From a virus: 37,348 nucleotides of DNA. The notes beneath the pieces were generated by a model. It did not search any database. It had not been told where the DNA came from and worked only from the letters and a program-made list of their open reading frames with translations. Made by a program: the position numbers and the translations under genes. Below are positions 21,496 through 30,757 of the stretch, piece by piece (the stretch's first letter is position 1; each line of letters begins with the position of its first letter). Location of the stretch: positions 1 through 37,348 of the IMG/VR virus record IMGVR_UViG_3300006810_000142; one strand, written 5' to 3'.

Positions 21496-22290
21496 CTATT
21501 TAGGAACAAAACGAATTTCTCCCTTACTGTTTCTTTGTGCTTTCATACCAGGAGGAATTGGAGTGTCTTTTGTTATAACTTGTCTAGCTTGTTGAGTTGG
21601 ACCTCCTAAATATTTACTCACTGCATCATCTTCAGAAAGAACAGTAGGTCGAACTATATCATTTGGATTTCCTGAATAAAAACCTTTATCAGTTAATGCG
21701 AGATTTTTCTTATTCTTCACTGTTACAACTTCTCTTGTTGATGGATTGATTAACACTTTAGAAATGTCACTTCCCTTTTGGTCAGGCACAGAAAGAATTT
21801 TTCTAGTTTTTCCTGAAGGTGTTATTTCATAAATATCGTTTCCAACTTTTTGACGCTTGTTATATTGATTGAAGTCAATGTTTAAATTTTCTTGTTGTGC
21901 TAGTGCTTGTGCCTCTTGTTCTTTTCCAGACCGATACATCAGTTCTAAAGTTTTAATCTTTCTTTCTCTAGCTTTTTCTTCAAACTCCCTACCTTCTTTC
22001 ATTGCTTTCATAAGCTCCTTACCAAGCTTTGCATCTCCAAGTTTCTTTTGCAGTTCTTTATTTGCAGCACCATAACCATCGTTAATTGCAGTTTCGCCAA
22101 TACTTGAATAGATTTCATCTAACTTTTGTTCGTCTTCAAAATCTTTCTTTCTCTCATCTAAAACCAGCTCGTTATACTCTCTCTTAGTAGCTCTATCCAT
22201 TCCTTGTTGGTAGGTATCTAATAAAGATTTAGGTCTTTGAATTGCCTTTAAAAAAGGTCCGACATCTGTTGGTTTATAAGTTGGTGCCAT
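21496..22290 (-). CDS. putative internal virion protein, coiled-coil
   Basis: 264 residues. Helical and highly charged from about 45 to 140 (ERKKDFEDEQKLDEIY, EKARERKIKTLELMY), then a mixed C-terminal half with Pro/Lys-rich ends. No family recognised. It is between the giant protein and other ejection-type proteins of similar composition, so it is likely a virion protein ejected with the DNA (inference). It ends 7 nt before the upstream start codon of the giant gene. Confidence 0.5.
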   Translation of the reverse strand: MAPTYKPTDVGPFLKAIQRPKSLLDTYQQGMDRATKREYNELVLDERKKDFEDEQKLDEIYSSIGETAINDGYGAANKELQKKLGDAKLGKELMKAMKEGREFEEKARERKIKTLELMYRSGKEQEAQALAQQENLNIDFNQYNKRQKVGNDIYEITPSGKTRKILSVPDQKGSDISKVLINPSTREVVTVKNKKNLALTDKGFYSGNPNDIVRPTVLSEDDAVSKYLGGPTQQARQVITKDTPIPPGMKAQRNSKGEIRFVPK

Positions 22291-22293
22291 ATC

Positions 22294-23295
22294 TTATTTC
22301 CTTTGAGTAAGGCCTCCTAATATTGCGTTTAAATAACTACTGGAACCACTACCAGCTAGTGTTGAAAGTAATTGCGAGTTGGTATTATTTTGCTGGGGAA
22401 AAGGTGCCATGAAAGGTAGGCCTCCACCACTTGTTGATGGTATTAGCTTTTCATAAGCATTTTTAAGATAGTTGGCTTTTGTTGTTCCAAAATCCTTAGC
22501 AAACTTACCAGCATCTTGTGCAGATTCGTAAAGTAAATCAGTTGGAAGTTCATCTTGTAAATATCTCAAGTATTCCATGTAATTGTTAATCTGGTCTTGA
22601 TTCATTCTTTCCATTCTATTGGCTTCGTCTACTGTCATTCTTTCCAATCTATCAGCAAGAACATTTCCATATTCAAGTTTTCCTTGAGTGGACTTGGCAG
22701 ATAGGTCAGTTAAGAAGTTTTTATTTGCATTTATTTCAGCAGTGGAATTTCCCATTCCTCTAGAAGCCATTAGTTTTTTAAGTTTAGCTTGTCCTTGGTC
22801 TGCGTAATAATCAAAGTTATCTTCGTAGGAAGGAAATAGTGTATTAAATATTCTTTCTTTTTGTTCTGCAGTTGCAAGTTCTTCAGGAGTTGGACCAGCA
22901 TCCTCCATAACGGCTCCATCATCAATTACTATCTCTTGGTCTAAAGGATTTGCCAGTCCAGTTCTTTTTGACATTTTTCCAAGCCTAGCCTCGATTCTAG
23001 CTTGTTGTTCAGGAGTGGCACCTTCTGCATTATACCTGTCATATAGCCTGTTCATTTTTAAAGGATTGACGGCTTCAGTGTTTCTTGAGATGCGTCTTAT
23101 CTTTCTGCCATACATATCTTGCTGGTCGCCTTCAGCATTACTGTATTTGTCATACAGATTGTTCACTCGGTTTTGAGCAAGTTTACGGTTGTTTTTTAAT
23201 CTATCAAAACGTCTAATCTTTACAGGACCACCACTTGCAGTTGCCCCAGGGGAGTTCCCGAATCCTTGAGAGTTAGTATTGTTATATAGTGCCAT
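22294..23295 (-). CDS. putative internal virion protein with internal repeat
   Basis: 333 residues. Residues about 40-105 hold two related units (RVNNLYDKYSNAEGDQQ… and KMNRLYDRYNAEGATPEQQ…), each followed by a basic segment and an NP-L turn. The middle is glutamine/methionine-rich and helical. The C-terminus is Gly/Ser/Asn-rich. No family recognised. The gene lies in the ejection-protein cluster, 3 nt upstream of the next gene. Confidence 0.5.
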   Translation of the reverse strand: MALYNNTNSQGFGNSPGATASGGPVKIRRFDRLKNNRKLAQNRVNNLYDKYSNAEGDQQDMYGRKIRRISRNTEAVNPLKMNRLYDRYNAEGATPEQQARIEARLGKMSKRTGLANPLDQEIVIDDGAVMEDAGPTPEELATAEQKERIFNTLFPSYEDNFDYYADQGQAKLKKLMASRGMGNSTAEINANKNFLTDLSAKSTQGKLEYGNVLADRLERMTVDEANRMERMNQDQINNYMEYLRYLQDELPTDLLYESAQDAGKFAKDFGTTKANYLKNAYEKLIPSTSGGGLPFMAPFPQQNNTNSQLLSTLAGSGSSSYLNAILGGLTQRK

Positions 23296-23333
23296 AATTA
23301 CCTACCTATTATAGTTTAAATTTTATATTTTCT

Positions 23334-24260
23334 CTATTCCATTTTATAAGGTCTAGTTCCAAGTAGCTGTTGAAGATATGCAGACCTTTCAGCATCTCTT
23401 TCTTCTTTGGAAATTGTCGGTTGATAATCCCCTTCTCTAACAGCGTTTGCAATCTCTTGAATCCTAGACAAGTCATCACCTTCAAAAGTTCTACCAGCTT
23501 TAGAATGAGAAAGTAAATCCTCTGCTAGAGCAGCCTCAGCAATATCTCTTCTTTGATTTTCTGAGTAACCACTAATCCAATCTGGCATAGCCTGAAAAAA
23601 TCCAACCTCTCCCCAAACATCTTCACCTGTACCTACATTTTTCACCTCATCCCAGTTCCATTTTCTACCTTTTAATGGACCACTGTCATAAATCGCATCA
23701 TTATCTTTTGTCATTTGGCCTAAAGCTTGGTCATAAAAATGCTGGATAGCTTGTTTGTCAACATCAGAGCTTGCTTGTTTTAACGCACTACCATAGTTTT
23801 CTGCTGCATAATCTTTATGAGTTTTTCTATCTAAACCAAGAGATTCTCCTACACTTCCTAATCCTACAACATCAAAAATCGGATTAACTGTTGCTGTAAG
23901 AGGGTTTGATTGCAAAGCAAGATTTACATAATCAGCACTGTCGGCATCTCCTTCCAACACATCTTTCCCACCATAATTATACATACCAGCTCCATACAAA
24001 GCTGCCATTGCACCTAATCCAGCAGTTGGTCCAGCTCCACCCATTACTTCACTGTAACCACCCAGCCCAGCTTTACCTGCTCCATCTAATCCAAGTTTAG
24101 ATTTAACTGCATCTTTAGCTAGGTTTTCACCGTAACTTTGAACAATACTTTCTATACTACTGGCTAGAGAAGGGTCTTCTGAGTATCCAACTTGCATTTG
24201 ATAAGGACTGGATGGAGGACCAGCATAATATTCAAAAGGTCTATTATAATAATCAGCCAT
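23334..24260 (-). CDS. putative virion/ejection protein, Gly/Ala-rich
   Basis: 308 residues. A tyrosine/proline-rich N-terminus precedes a Gly/Ala-rich hydrophobic segment (GGAGPTAGLGAMAALYGAGM, about 74-93) that may insert into membranes, then a helical charged C-terminal half. No family recognised. The layout matches proteins that help DNA cross the envelope in short-tailed phages. It overlaps the upstream gene by 8 nt. Confidence 0.5.
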   Translation of the reverse strand: MADYYNRPFEYYAGPPSSPYQMQVGYSEDPSLASSIESIVQSYGENLAKDAVKSKLGLDGAGKAGLGGYSEVMGGAGPTAGLGAMAALYGAGMYNYGGKDVLEGDADSADYVNLALQSNPLTATVNPIFDVVGLGSVGESLGLDRKTHKDYAAENYGSALKQASSDVDKQAIQHFYDQALGQMTKDNDAIYDSGPLKGRKWNWDEVKNVGTGEDVWGEVGFFQAMPDWISGYSENQRRDIAEAALAEDLLSHSKAGRTFEGDDLSRIQEIANAVREGDYQPTISKEERDAERSAYLQQLLGTRPYKME

Positions 24261-24795
24261 CTCTTCTCCCTAAGTAATCAGGTATAGGCATTAAAATATC
24301 TTGTGGTCTTACAGCTTGTTGGTTTTGAATTTTCCCAACCAAGTCTTGTGCCATATCTTGACCAGCTAATCTTGCCTCTATTTGTCCTGGTAAAATCTTT
24401 TTTCCTGCTCGAACATAAGGCTTTAAGAAACTCATTGTTCTTTTTCTTGTCTTGTCCATTTGGTCTTGAGCTTGTGCCATTGCCTCTAATTGTCTTTGCT
24501 GATTAACTCTTGCTGCATTTGCTCTTGCTGCTGCATCAGAACTTCTTCTTCCCATTTCGCCCCTAGCCCATTCTTGATAAGCATCATAGTTTGCTTTTGA
24601 CTGGTTATAGTTTTGATTCTCAGCATTTTGATAGAGGTCTATAATTTTATCGTTTTGATTGTTACTTTGATAGGCATCGTACAATCCAGCACCAACACTG
24701 ACTAGTTCAGGATTCTTTTGAACCCATTTACCAGCACTGGAAACTGCTCCACTAACATCTCCTATAATACCTGATACACTATCCCAAAATCCCAT
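24253..24795 (-). CDS. internal virion protein, T7 gp14/P22 gp7-like build
   Basis: 180 residues. An N-terminal amphipathic Gly/Ser/Val region (MGFWDSVSGIIGDVSGAV) and a long Gln/Ala/Asn-rich helix (about 45-115) are typical of small internal virion proteins (T7 gp14-like). A basic C-terminus follows. It would form part of the trans-envelope DNA channel. Assignment rests on composition and position, not on a specific motif. Confidence 0.5.
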   Translation of the reverse strand: MGFWDSVSGIIGDVSGAVSSAGKWVQKNPELVSVGAGLYDAYQSNNQNDKIIDLYQNAENQNYNQSKANYDAYQEWARGEMGRRSSDAAARANAARVNQQRQLEAMAQAQDQMDKTRKRTMSFLKPYVRAGKKILPGQIEARLAGQDMAQDLVGKIQNQQAVRPQDILMPIPDYLGRRDG

Positions 24796-24805
24796 AATAA
24801 TCCTC

Positions 24806-25057
24806 CTATAAACTTGTAGTTGTTACAGTACCACTGTTGTTCACTTGAATCCTCCATCTTGTTCCATCAGGAGATTTCAAAATCAAACCTTTTGCACTAT
24901 CTGTTACTTCAGGCTCCTTATCTGATGTTACTATAAAGGCACCTGAAAAATAAGATAATAATTCCTTAACTTTTACTGTTAAAAGCTCTCTCCATTTACT
25001 AAGACGAAACCTATCGTCTGGGTCAGGAGGTCTTAAACTAGTATTATCAAAAACCAT
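24806..25057 (-). CDS. small tail-associated protein with SPDGTRWRI motif
   Basis: 83 residues. The C-terminal half (GLILKSPDGTRWRIQVNNSGTVTTT) is a beta motif that I recognise from many small phage proteins encoded next to tail genes. The N-terminal half is helical. In P22-like gene order the tail needle would be near here, but this protein is too short for a needle. It lies 1 nt from the gp10-like gene. Confidence 0.5.
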   Translation of the reverse strand: MVFDNTSLRPPDPDDRFRLSKWRELLTVKVKELLSYFSGAFIVTSDKEPEVTDSAKGLILKSPDGTRWRIQVNNSGTVTTTSL

Positions 25058-25058
25058 A

Positions 25059-26516
25059 TTACCTTAATAAATCTATATCTTCCTCAGCATCTAACAGTGT
25101 TAATGGTACATCGTCACTGCAAGAAAATTCCCATTGTCTAGTTTGATAGGCACCACCAGTTCTTATTCTTAAATAAGATTCAGTTTCACCTAAATTGCCT
25201 AGACTGATTTGCCTTTCATTCGACCAATCTTTATTGTCATCTCTCCACCGAACCAACAGCTTGGGAGTAGTTGTTAAACTTGTCGTTCCTCTTTTAACTC
25301 TAACCCTAAGTTCCCTACTTCGTTTTCGTTTTGAAGTGCCATGGTCTACATGACCAGTCTTTGTAAGGAATCTAATTGCAGTTCCATTATCGTCCACTTC
25401 ATCACTGGTAAGGCAATTAATTTGACCAGCATTTCTAGCCCCTACAATATTACATCCCCAAGCCTCACAATAAGTGAAAGCACGACCAACGTAATTATTA
25501 TAAAGAAAATTTGCACTATCCCATTCATTCCATTCAGACCAAGTTGCTTGAGCAATATTGCCTTCATCTTGATAATTAATAACAAAAGTTCTTCCAGCTT
25601 CAGGGAATGTTAGTATTATAAAGTTTTTTCCTTCTATTGTAATTTTATTTCCAATACAATCTGAAACGTTAGGAAGTGTTTGTATTATCTTGTCATAAGG
25701 AGTGGACATTTTTTCAACACCTTTTCCTGAATAACGTACTAGCTTTCTTTCGTCATCCAGCCAGTATAAGGCATTATTAGTTTTAACTACTGAATAGGGA
25801 GCAACACATCCAACTTCTATAAAGCCACCAGGTAATCTAACAAAAGGAGTTTCCCCATCGTTTTCCCAAATCTCTACACTTCGTGGCCCAAATAAAAACA
25901 ATTGCCTATAGAAAGTTTCTATTGCAGTAATATTATCAGTTGCACCAACGGCACTAGCAAATCCAGAAGTATCACTGGCACCAGTTCCATCTCTCCAATC
26001 TAGTGGGTCGTCAACTTCAGACCAGTAGAATCTTTGAGTTCCTACACTATTTGCAATTAAATATCCGTCTAAAAATCTAATATGAGTTACGGCAGTTGGA
26101 CAATCAGCATCAGCTATGTAAGTTGAGCTGGTTCCCGAATGGTCAAAGTAAACAATTCTTCCACCGTTTGCTGCAAAAACATAATCACTGTTACTGTCAA
26201 AAGTTGTGTATGCACCAGATGTTAATCCGTCATTTGTAATATCTGAACTTGTAAATGCACCACCTGATAAGTTTATTAAATAGACCTTTCCATTATGAGT
26301 TGCAAATAATCTTTTATTTTCTTTCCACCAGTAAAAACCGTCAATTCCGTTATTTCCACTGGCTAGTTGCTTTCCACTGTCTAATCCTGGTCTTTTTACA
26401 ACAGCACTATTTTCATTTACATAACCATTGTACAACTCGGCAGCAGTTTGCCTAAGCTCAAACTCATCAACGTTTTTATAAGTGCCAAGACCAAACGGCA
26501 CCTTAACCGTTTCCAT
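25059..26516 (-). CDS. P22 gp10-like packaged-DNA stabilisation protein (tail hub)
   Basis: 485 residues, close to P22 gp10 (about 470). The N-terminus LGTYKNVDEFELRQTAAELYNGYV-NEN-AVVKRPGL and the following repeated beta-blade pattern (SDYVFAANGGRIVYFDHSG, WSEVDDPLDWRDGTG, LFLFGPRSVEIWEN) are typical of this family. The protein binds under the gp4 ring and keeps packaged DNA inside the head. It lies between the fibre-like protein and the small tail-associated protein. Confidence 0.75.
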   Translation of the reverse strand: METVKVPFGLGTYKNVDEFELRQTAAELYNGYVNENSAVVKRPGLDSGKQLASGNNGIDGFYWWKENKRLFATHNGKVYLINLSGGAFTSSDITNDGLTSGAYTTFDSNSDYVFAANGGRIVYFDHSGTSSTYIADADCPTAVTHIRFLDGYLIANSVGTQRFYWSEVDDPLDWRDGTGASDTSGFASAVGATDNITAIETFYRQLFLFGPRSVEIWENDGETPFVRLPGGFIEVGCVAPYSVVKTNNALYWLDDERKLVRYSGKGVEKMSTPYDKIIQTLPNVSDCIGNKITIEGKNFIILTFPEAGRTFVINYQDEGNIAQATWSEWNEWDSANFLYNNYVGRAFTYCEAWGCNIVGARNAGQINCLTSDEVDDNGTAIRFLTKTGHVDHGTSKRKRSRELRVRVKRGTTSLTTTPKLLVRWRDDNKDWSNERQISLGNLGETESYLRIRTGGAYQTRQWEFSCSDDVPLTLLDAEEDIDLLR

Positions 26517-26519
26517 TCA

Positions 26520-27470
26520 CTACCTCTGTCTAATTGGTATTAAAATTAATTGTTTATTTCCTATATATGCCGTATTAGAAGACCCTACACCTTCTCTAAA
26601 TTCTATTGCATAACTGTAAGTTCCTGCACCTGGCTCTTCATAATATGGAATGGTACACACTGCATGGTCGCCACTTGTTGATGTTCCTGCTTCTTCACTT
26701 TTATAAGCATACCCAATTTGACTGCCATCCCTAGTAAGCCTTACTTCACAATTACTTGCAGTTCCAGCATTAGAAACATTAGCCACAGCAAGAATTAAAA
26801 CTCCCTGATTTGCAGTTAAGGTAATTGAATCAGATAATGCACTCGTCCAAGCATTACTGGCTTCACTTGCCACTGTTGCACTAGCACTGATAGCAGGGTC
26901 AATATAAGTAACCGTATCTGAAATAATCAACATATCAGTTCCATTGTATAAGGCACTTACTTGTTGCCCACTTTGAATGTCACCACTAATTAATGCAGTA
27001 GCATCTGAACGTTTTAAAGTTTTTGCACCAAGGCCATTTATATTTAACGTAGGAGTTGTAGAAGTATTTGCTTGATGAGATATAAATCTGTAAACCTGAC
27101 CAGCAGCATAAGATGTAATTGCACTGGTTACTGTAATTGCGTAAGTGTTTGCAGCCCCAGTAGAAGTTCCTCCATAAATATCTTCATCAGTTAGAAGTTC
27201 ATATTTTAAACCATCTATTGTGTATTGAGTGACATCATCACTGTCGTCTATTTTAAATTTGTATTCACCAGATGCGAATATAGTTGCCTTTCCTTGCCCA
27301 TCTAAAATAATAGGATTGGTTGCAAGAGTTGTTGCGTCTGCATCAGTATAAGTAGCTTTGTTAGTAGTAGTACCAGCTTCGTAAGTGTAAATCTTTCCAC
27401 CAGCTAGAGGTTGTCCACTGCTATCAGTTACACCACCAATTAAAAAATCAACTTGTATTGCTCGTGCCAT
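26520..27470 (-). CDS. tail fibre/spike protein with head-binding-type N-terminus
   Basis: 316 residues. The N-terminal 90 residues (FLIGGVTDSSGQPLAGGKIYTYEAGTTT … GEYKFKID) match the immunoglobulin-like head-binding domain at the start of many podovirus fibres and spikes. The remainder is beta-rich and low in charge (Thr/Ser/Ala), ending in a compact domain with YSYAIEFREG. It is the best candidate for the receptor-binding protein. There is no hydrolase motif, so it probably recognises rather than cuts its receptor. Confidence 0.65.
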   Translation of the reverse strand: MARAIQVDFLIGGVTDSSGQPLAGGKIYTYEAGTTTNKATYTDADATTLATNPIILDGQGKATIFASGEYKFKIDDSDDVTQYTIDGLKYELLTDEDIYGGTSTGAANTYAITVTSAITSYAAGQVYRFISHQANTSTTPTLNINGLGAKTLKRSDATALISGDIQSGQQVSALYNGTDMLIISDTVTYIDPAISASATVASEASNAWTSALSDSITLTANQGVLILAVANVSNAGTASNCEVRLTRDGSQIGYAYKSEEAGTSTSGDHAVCTIPYYEEPGAGTYSYAIEFREGVGSSNTAYIGNKQLILIPIRQR

Positions 27471-28147
27471 TAATCAAATGCTCCTTCAATATGTTCGTTA
27501 GAACTTCGTTCGTTATTACCTCTTTTAGCTTGTGAGAAAAAATCTAATGCTTTTCTTTCTAAATGTTGCCTTTCTCTAATTGGTAATAAATATTCGTCTG
27601 CAAGATGAGCTGCCAATCCGTAAGTTAATGCGTTAGACCATCTAACAGGAAAGTCTAAATTGTCACTTGCAGTTTCAGCATCTTTTAAAAGAACCACTCC
27701 TAAATAATTTATTGTTTTAACTTGAGTTGGAGTTGGCCAAACATACATTACTGGTGTTCCAAGTTGGTTATCAATTGCAAAATGAGTTGGGTCGCCAGTA
27801 GAATCTGGGTCTTCTATATCTAAGTATTGTCTATATGAAATTTGTTCTAATTCATAAACATCATTAGTTCCATGAACTAACCATGCCTTATCCACCCACG
27901 CTACAGCAGGGTCAGTTGAAAGTGTATAATCTTTATCAGTTGCAGCAGTAGAGAAACTTAACTTTTGTAATTTCCAAAGAAAGACATGCCCTGATTGCCA
28001 AGACTTAATCATTTCATTCAAAGCCAAAACTCCATACGCCATTTCCTCAGCAGATAATGCAGTTGTCTGAGGTCCAAGTACAAGTCTATGTGCTCGTTCT
28101 ATTACTTGGTTTCTTGTAGATTGAAAATCGTAATCTGTTGTTGCCAT
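27470..28147 (-). CDS. P22 gp4-like head-completion / tail accessory protein
   Basis: 225 residues. The N-terminal pattern QVIERAHRLVLG … EEMAYGVLALNEMIKSWQS-GHVFLWKLQ is characteristic of the P22 gp4 family, which forms the first ring below the portal and starts the tail. The C-terminal half (DFPVRWSNALTYGLAAHLADEY) is also typical. It overlaps the fibre gene by 1 nt and follows a terminator-like hairpin. Confidence 0.75.
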   Translation of the reverse strand: MATTDYDFQSTRNQVIERAHRLVLGPQTTALSAEEMAYGVLALNEMIKSWQSGHVFLWKLQKLSFSTAATDKDYTLSTDPAVAWVDKAWLVHGTNDVYELEQISYRQYLDIEDPDSTGDPTHFAIDNQLGTPVMYVWPTPTQVKTINYLGVVLLKDAETASDNLDFPVRWSNALTYGLAAHLADEYLLPIRERQHLERKALDFFSQAKRGNNERSSNEHIEGAFD

Positions 28148-28158
28148 AGATTGCCTTT

Positions 28159-28188
28159 AAAAAAGAAGGGAGAGTCACCTCTCCCCTT
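28159..28188 (-). terminator. leftward Rho-independent terminator
   Basis: On the minus strand GGGAGAG pairs with CTCTCCC (7 bp, loop GTGA, extended by AA/TT), followed by C and six T. It lies between the second beta protein gene and the gp4-like gene, so it would lower expression of tail genes relative to capsid genes. Confidence 0.75.
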
Positions 28189-28198
28189 CCTTAATAAA

Positions 28199-28621
28199 TT
28201 AAGTAGTAAAAAATAATGCTAGGTGAACATAACCAGCAGCACCAGTTGCAGCACTAGTAGTTACTTCTAGTATTAAATTTTCAGTAGTTGAACTTTCATA
28301 CCCATAGAAATCACCAGCCCAGTTGCCTGCATATATTTGAGTAGCTTGCATAAACGTCAAGTTAGAACCAAATAAATCAGTGTCGCTTTGTGGTCCAAAA
28401 GAAGCAGCTAAAGCTGGACTTCCGTCAGTATCTAAATCTCTTGAATAGAACTTAGCTTCAATTAGTTTAAAGCCAGGTTGTAATTCAATAAAATGAAGTT
28501 CGTCACCGTCAGCCAGTGCAGCAGTAGTAGTAACTGTTAAGCCTAAACAATTAGGTCCAACATGATACTGCCCCGTAGGGTTTCCACTAGAATCGAAAAA
28601 GTCCGAGTAATAAGTAGCCAT
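28199..28621 (-). CDS. putative capsid decoration protein, copy 2
   Basis: 140 residues, beta-rich and low in Lys/Arg (no lysine-rich segment), with the pattern YYSDFFDSSG, HVGPN, DELHFIELQPGFKL and SRDLDTDGSPAL. It is a tandem paralogue of the next gene upstream (28669-29094). Position after the major capsid protein gene and flanking terminators suggest an abundant virion protein such as a head decoration protein; no specific family was recognised. Confidence 0.55.
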   Translation of the reverse strand: MATYYSDFFDSSGNPTGQYHVGPNCLGLTVTTTAALADGDELHFIELQPGFKLIEAKFYSRDLDTDGSPALAASFGPQSDTDLFGSNLTFMQATQIYAGNWAGDFYGYESSTTENLILEVTTSAATGAAGYVHLALFFTT

Positions 28622-28636
28622 AATAAAATTCCTTTT

Positions 28637-28662
28637 AAAAAAGAGAGAGTTTCCCCTCTCTT
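28637..28662 (-). terminator. leftward Rho-independent terminator
   Basis: On the minus strand AAGAGAG pairs with CTCTCTT around a GGGGAAA-type loop, followed by a run of T. It lies in the 47-nt gap between the tandem paralogues, similar to the terminator at 28159-28188. Confidence 0.65.
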
Positions 28663-28668
28663 ATATTT

Positions 28669-29094
28669 TTAAGTGTTAAAAAGCAACCAACAGTGCATCG
28701 TTCCAGCAACACCAGTAGCAGCACTAGCAGTCACTTTCCAGATTAAATTCTCCTCTGTAGCAACTTCATATCCGTAGAACGCTTCATTGTAATCACCTAA
28801 AAGATGACCAGCACTTCTCCCATTCGTAGTACTAGTTACAAATAAATCAGGATCGCTCTCAACTCCTACTGATGAAGTTAAAAGAGGAGTGCCATTAGTA
28901 TCTAAATCGGTAAAATAAAAACCCATTGATACTAAAGTATAGCCTGGAAAAAGTCTAAAAAAATGAATTTCATCATTTATAGCTAGACCAGCAGTTATAC
29001 TAACAGTGGCAATCCCTAAATTCGGCCCTACGTGAAGTTCTCCTGAAGCTTCTGTTCCGTCGGAATTTAACTTGTTCGAGTAATAATCAGCCAT
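28669..29094 (-). CDS. putative capsid decoration protein, copy 1
   Basis: 141 residues: YYSNKLNSDG, HVGPNLG, DEIHFFRLFPGYTL, TDLDTNGTPLL, and a C-terminus with TASAATGVAG. It matches copy 2 at corresponding positions throughout (both have the YxxxLxxDLDTxGxPxL block). It lies 23 nt after the major capsid protein gene with a good AGGAGG site. A head decoration or cement role is inferred. Confidence 0.55.
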   Translation of the reverse strand: MADYYSNKLNSDGTEASGELHVGPNLGIATVSITAGLAINDEIHFFRLFPGYTLVSMGFYFTDLDTNGTPLLTSSVGVESDPDLFVTSTTNGRSAGHLLGDYNEAFYGYEVATEENLIWKVTASAATGVAGTMHCWLLFNT

Positions 29095-29117
29095 AATAAT
29101 TTCCTCCTATAAATAAA

Positions 29118-30149
29118 TTATATTCCAGAAATGTTAGTACGAGCTAACCATACTCCTAATGAACCATAATCTTGACTGTTGAAAGTTGGTTTCTCAGCCT
29201 TAGCAATCATGCTCCACGCATGACCTACCTGATTACCATAATCAAAAGTTTCAGTTACAACTTCAGGACGCTCTCCGAAAGCCCAACAAAGTGATTGTGC
29301 TCCTAAGAACATACCTTGCGAACCTGCTTCTGCACCAGCTCCACCGTCAGTGAAGATAGGAACATTCTCATGCTCGTGAATAACAACTCCATCCCAGATT
29401 GCAGTAGCACCTTTAAAGATTGGATTTTCAGGTCCACGAACTTCAGCTTCTCTAAAAGCCTGTTCAAAACCACTATCAATCTTAAGGTCATACATGTTAT
29501 CAGGATGAACAAGTAGGATGTAGTAAGCTCTACCATCAACCATTACTGGACGAATTGGAACATACGCTCTATTACCACCAGTCTTAGCAGATGCTTTTAA
29601 AGCACTGATAAAATCAGGAGTAAGTTTAGAGTTAGCAGCTCTAAGTGCCCCTTTTGCAGTTGCAGTAGAAGAACTTGCAGCTACAGCACCACTAGCAGTT
29701 CCATCTCTATAGAAGTTTTTAGTTGGTGAAGTAGTTAACGCATCAAAACAAAGTTGGTCAATTTTTTCACGACCCCAATCTTTTAGTGCGTAAATGCTTT
29801 CTTCGTTAATAGAAAACATTGCTCGTTTTCTATCTAATGCACCTCTATCACGTACACCATGACGATACATTTCTAAAGTTAAAGAATCTGAGTAAGTTGT
29901 TAACGCTTCCTCGTTTCCTTCAAGAGTTGCAGTTCCAGTTACACCAGAACCAGTTAATCTCATACGTAAACCAAAAGTGATTTTATCACCTTGGCTTTTT
30001 TCTAAGTTTTCTTTTACATGAACAAGTGATTCACTGTTCTTACCCATAAATCTTGAGAAGTAGGTTTCCTTTACAGTATCCCTAAATAGTCCTTCCTCCC
30101 AGACTTTCTTGGTAAGAGCATTGTCAGTTGCGAATGAAGTAACAGCCAT
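29118..30149 (-). CDS. N4-gp56 family major capsid protein
   Basis: 343 residues. The N-terminus FATDNALTKKVWEEGLFRDTVKETYFSRFMGKNSESLVHVKENLEK-QGDKITF, and the following LRMRLTGSGVTG and YRHGVRDRGALDR, match the N4-gp56 (DUF4043) type of HK97-fold coat protein. The C-terminus has the usual SMIAKAEKPTF-SQDYG segment. It builds the icosahedral head and lies after the scaffold gene, as expected. Confidence 0.85.
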   Translation of the reverse strand: MAVTSFATDNALTKKVWEEGLFRDTVKETYFSRFMGKNSESLVHVKENLEKSQGDKITFGLRMRLTGSGVTGTATLEGNEEALTTYSDSLTLEMYRHGVRDRGALDRKRAMFSINEESIYALKDWGREKIDQLCFDALTTSPTKNFYRDGTASGAVAASSSTATAKGALRAANSKLTPDFISALKASAKTGGNRAYVPIRPVMVDGRAYYILLVHPDNMYDLKIDSGFEQAFREAEVRGPENPIFKGATAIWDGVVIHEHENVPIFTDGGAGAEAGSQGMFLGAQSLCWAFGERPEVVTETFDYGNQVGHAWSMIAKAEKPTFNSQDYGSLGVWLARTNISGI

Positions 30150-30196
30150 TTTCTAGCTCCATAAAAAGTTAAAGTTATTTTATAGAGCAGGTGAAA

Positions 30197-30757
30197 TTAA
30201 CCGATATAAGAAGAATAGACTTTTTCAAATTCTTCAGAAGAAAGATTTGCTAGTTGTTCAGGGGTGAGAGTTGGTTTTGCACCAGCAGTACTACCACTAG
30301 TTTTACCTCTAACACCATTACTGAGTTTTCCAGCATTTTGAACTCTGTCTAACAATCTATCAGGTTGCTTTTTAGCAGCCTCTAATTGTTTCTTAAGCTC
30401 TTCAATTTCTTTTTCCTTAGCACTTAAAACAGAACCTCGATGCTTCATATCATAAGCTCGTTTTGAAACGTGTAACAATTCTATAGGAGATAATTCTCCT
30501 AAAGGATTACTAGCAAACCTATTTATAAAGTCCTCACCAATTCCATCTTCCTCTAAAACTTTTACAATATCCTGAGTTTCAATATCCCCAGGTTTGAAAT
30601 GCTTTAGAAGTAGTTGCTCGTTTTGTTCTATTCTTTCTTGTAACTGAATTTGGTAGTCATTATTCTGATGACGTCTTGCGATTTCATCTGCCTGTTGTTT
30701 CATAACGGCAGCTTCGTAAGGGTCTTCATCTTTAGTGTCCAGAATTTTTTGTTGCAA
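30197..30757 (-). CDS. scaffolding protein, C-terminal part (second reading frame)
   Basis: 186 codons from a TTG (30757) that has no ribosome binding site. It is highly helical, with charged coiled-coil stretches (IEELKKQLEAAKKQPDRL) and an acidic C-terminus (EQLANLSSEEFEKVYSSYIG). It is in the -1 frame relative to 30700-31167. If joined at K136 the two give about 323 residues, the usual size of P22-like scaffolds. The protein directs coat assembly and leaves the head before packaging. Confidence 0.65.
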   Translation of the reverse strand: MQQKILDTKDEDPYEAAVMKQQADEIARRHQNNDYQIQLQERIEQNEQLLLKHFKPGDIETQDIVKVLEEDGIGEDFINRFASNPLGELSPIELLHVSKRAYDMKHRGSVLSAKEKEIEELKKQLEAAKKQPDRLLDRVQNAGKLSNGVRGKTSGSTAGAKPTLTPEQLANLSSEEFEKVYSSYIG

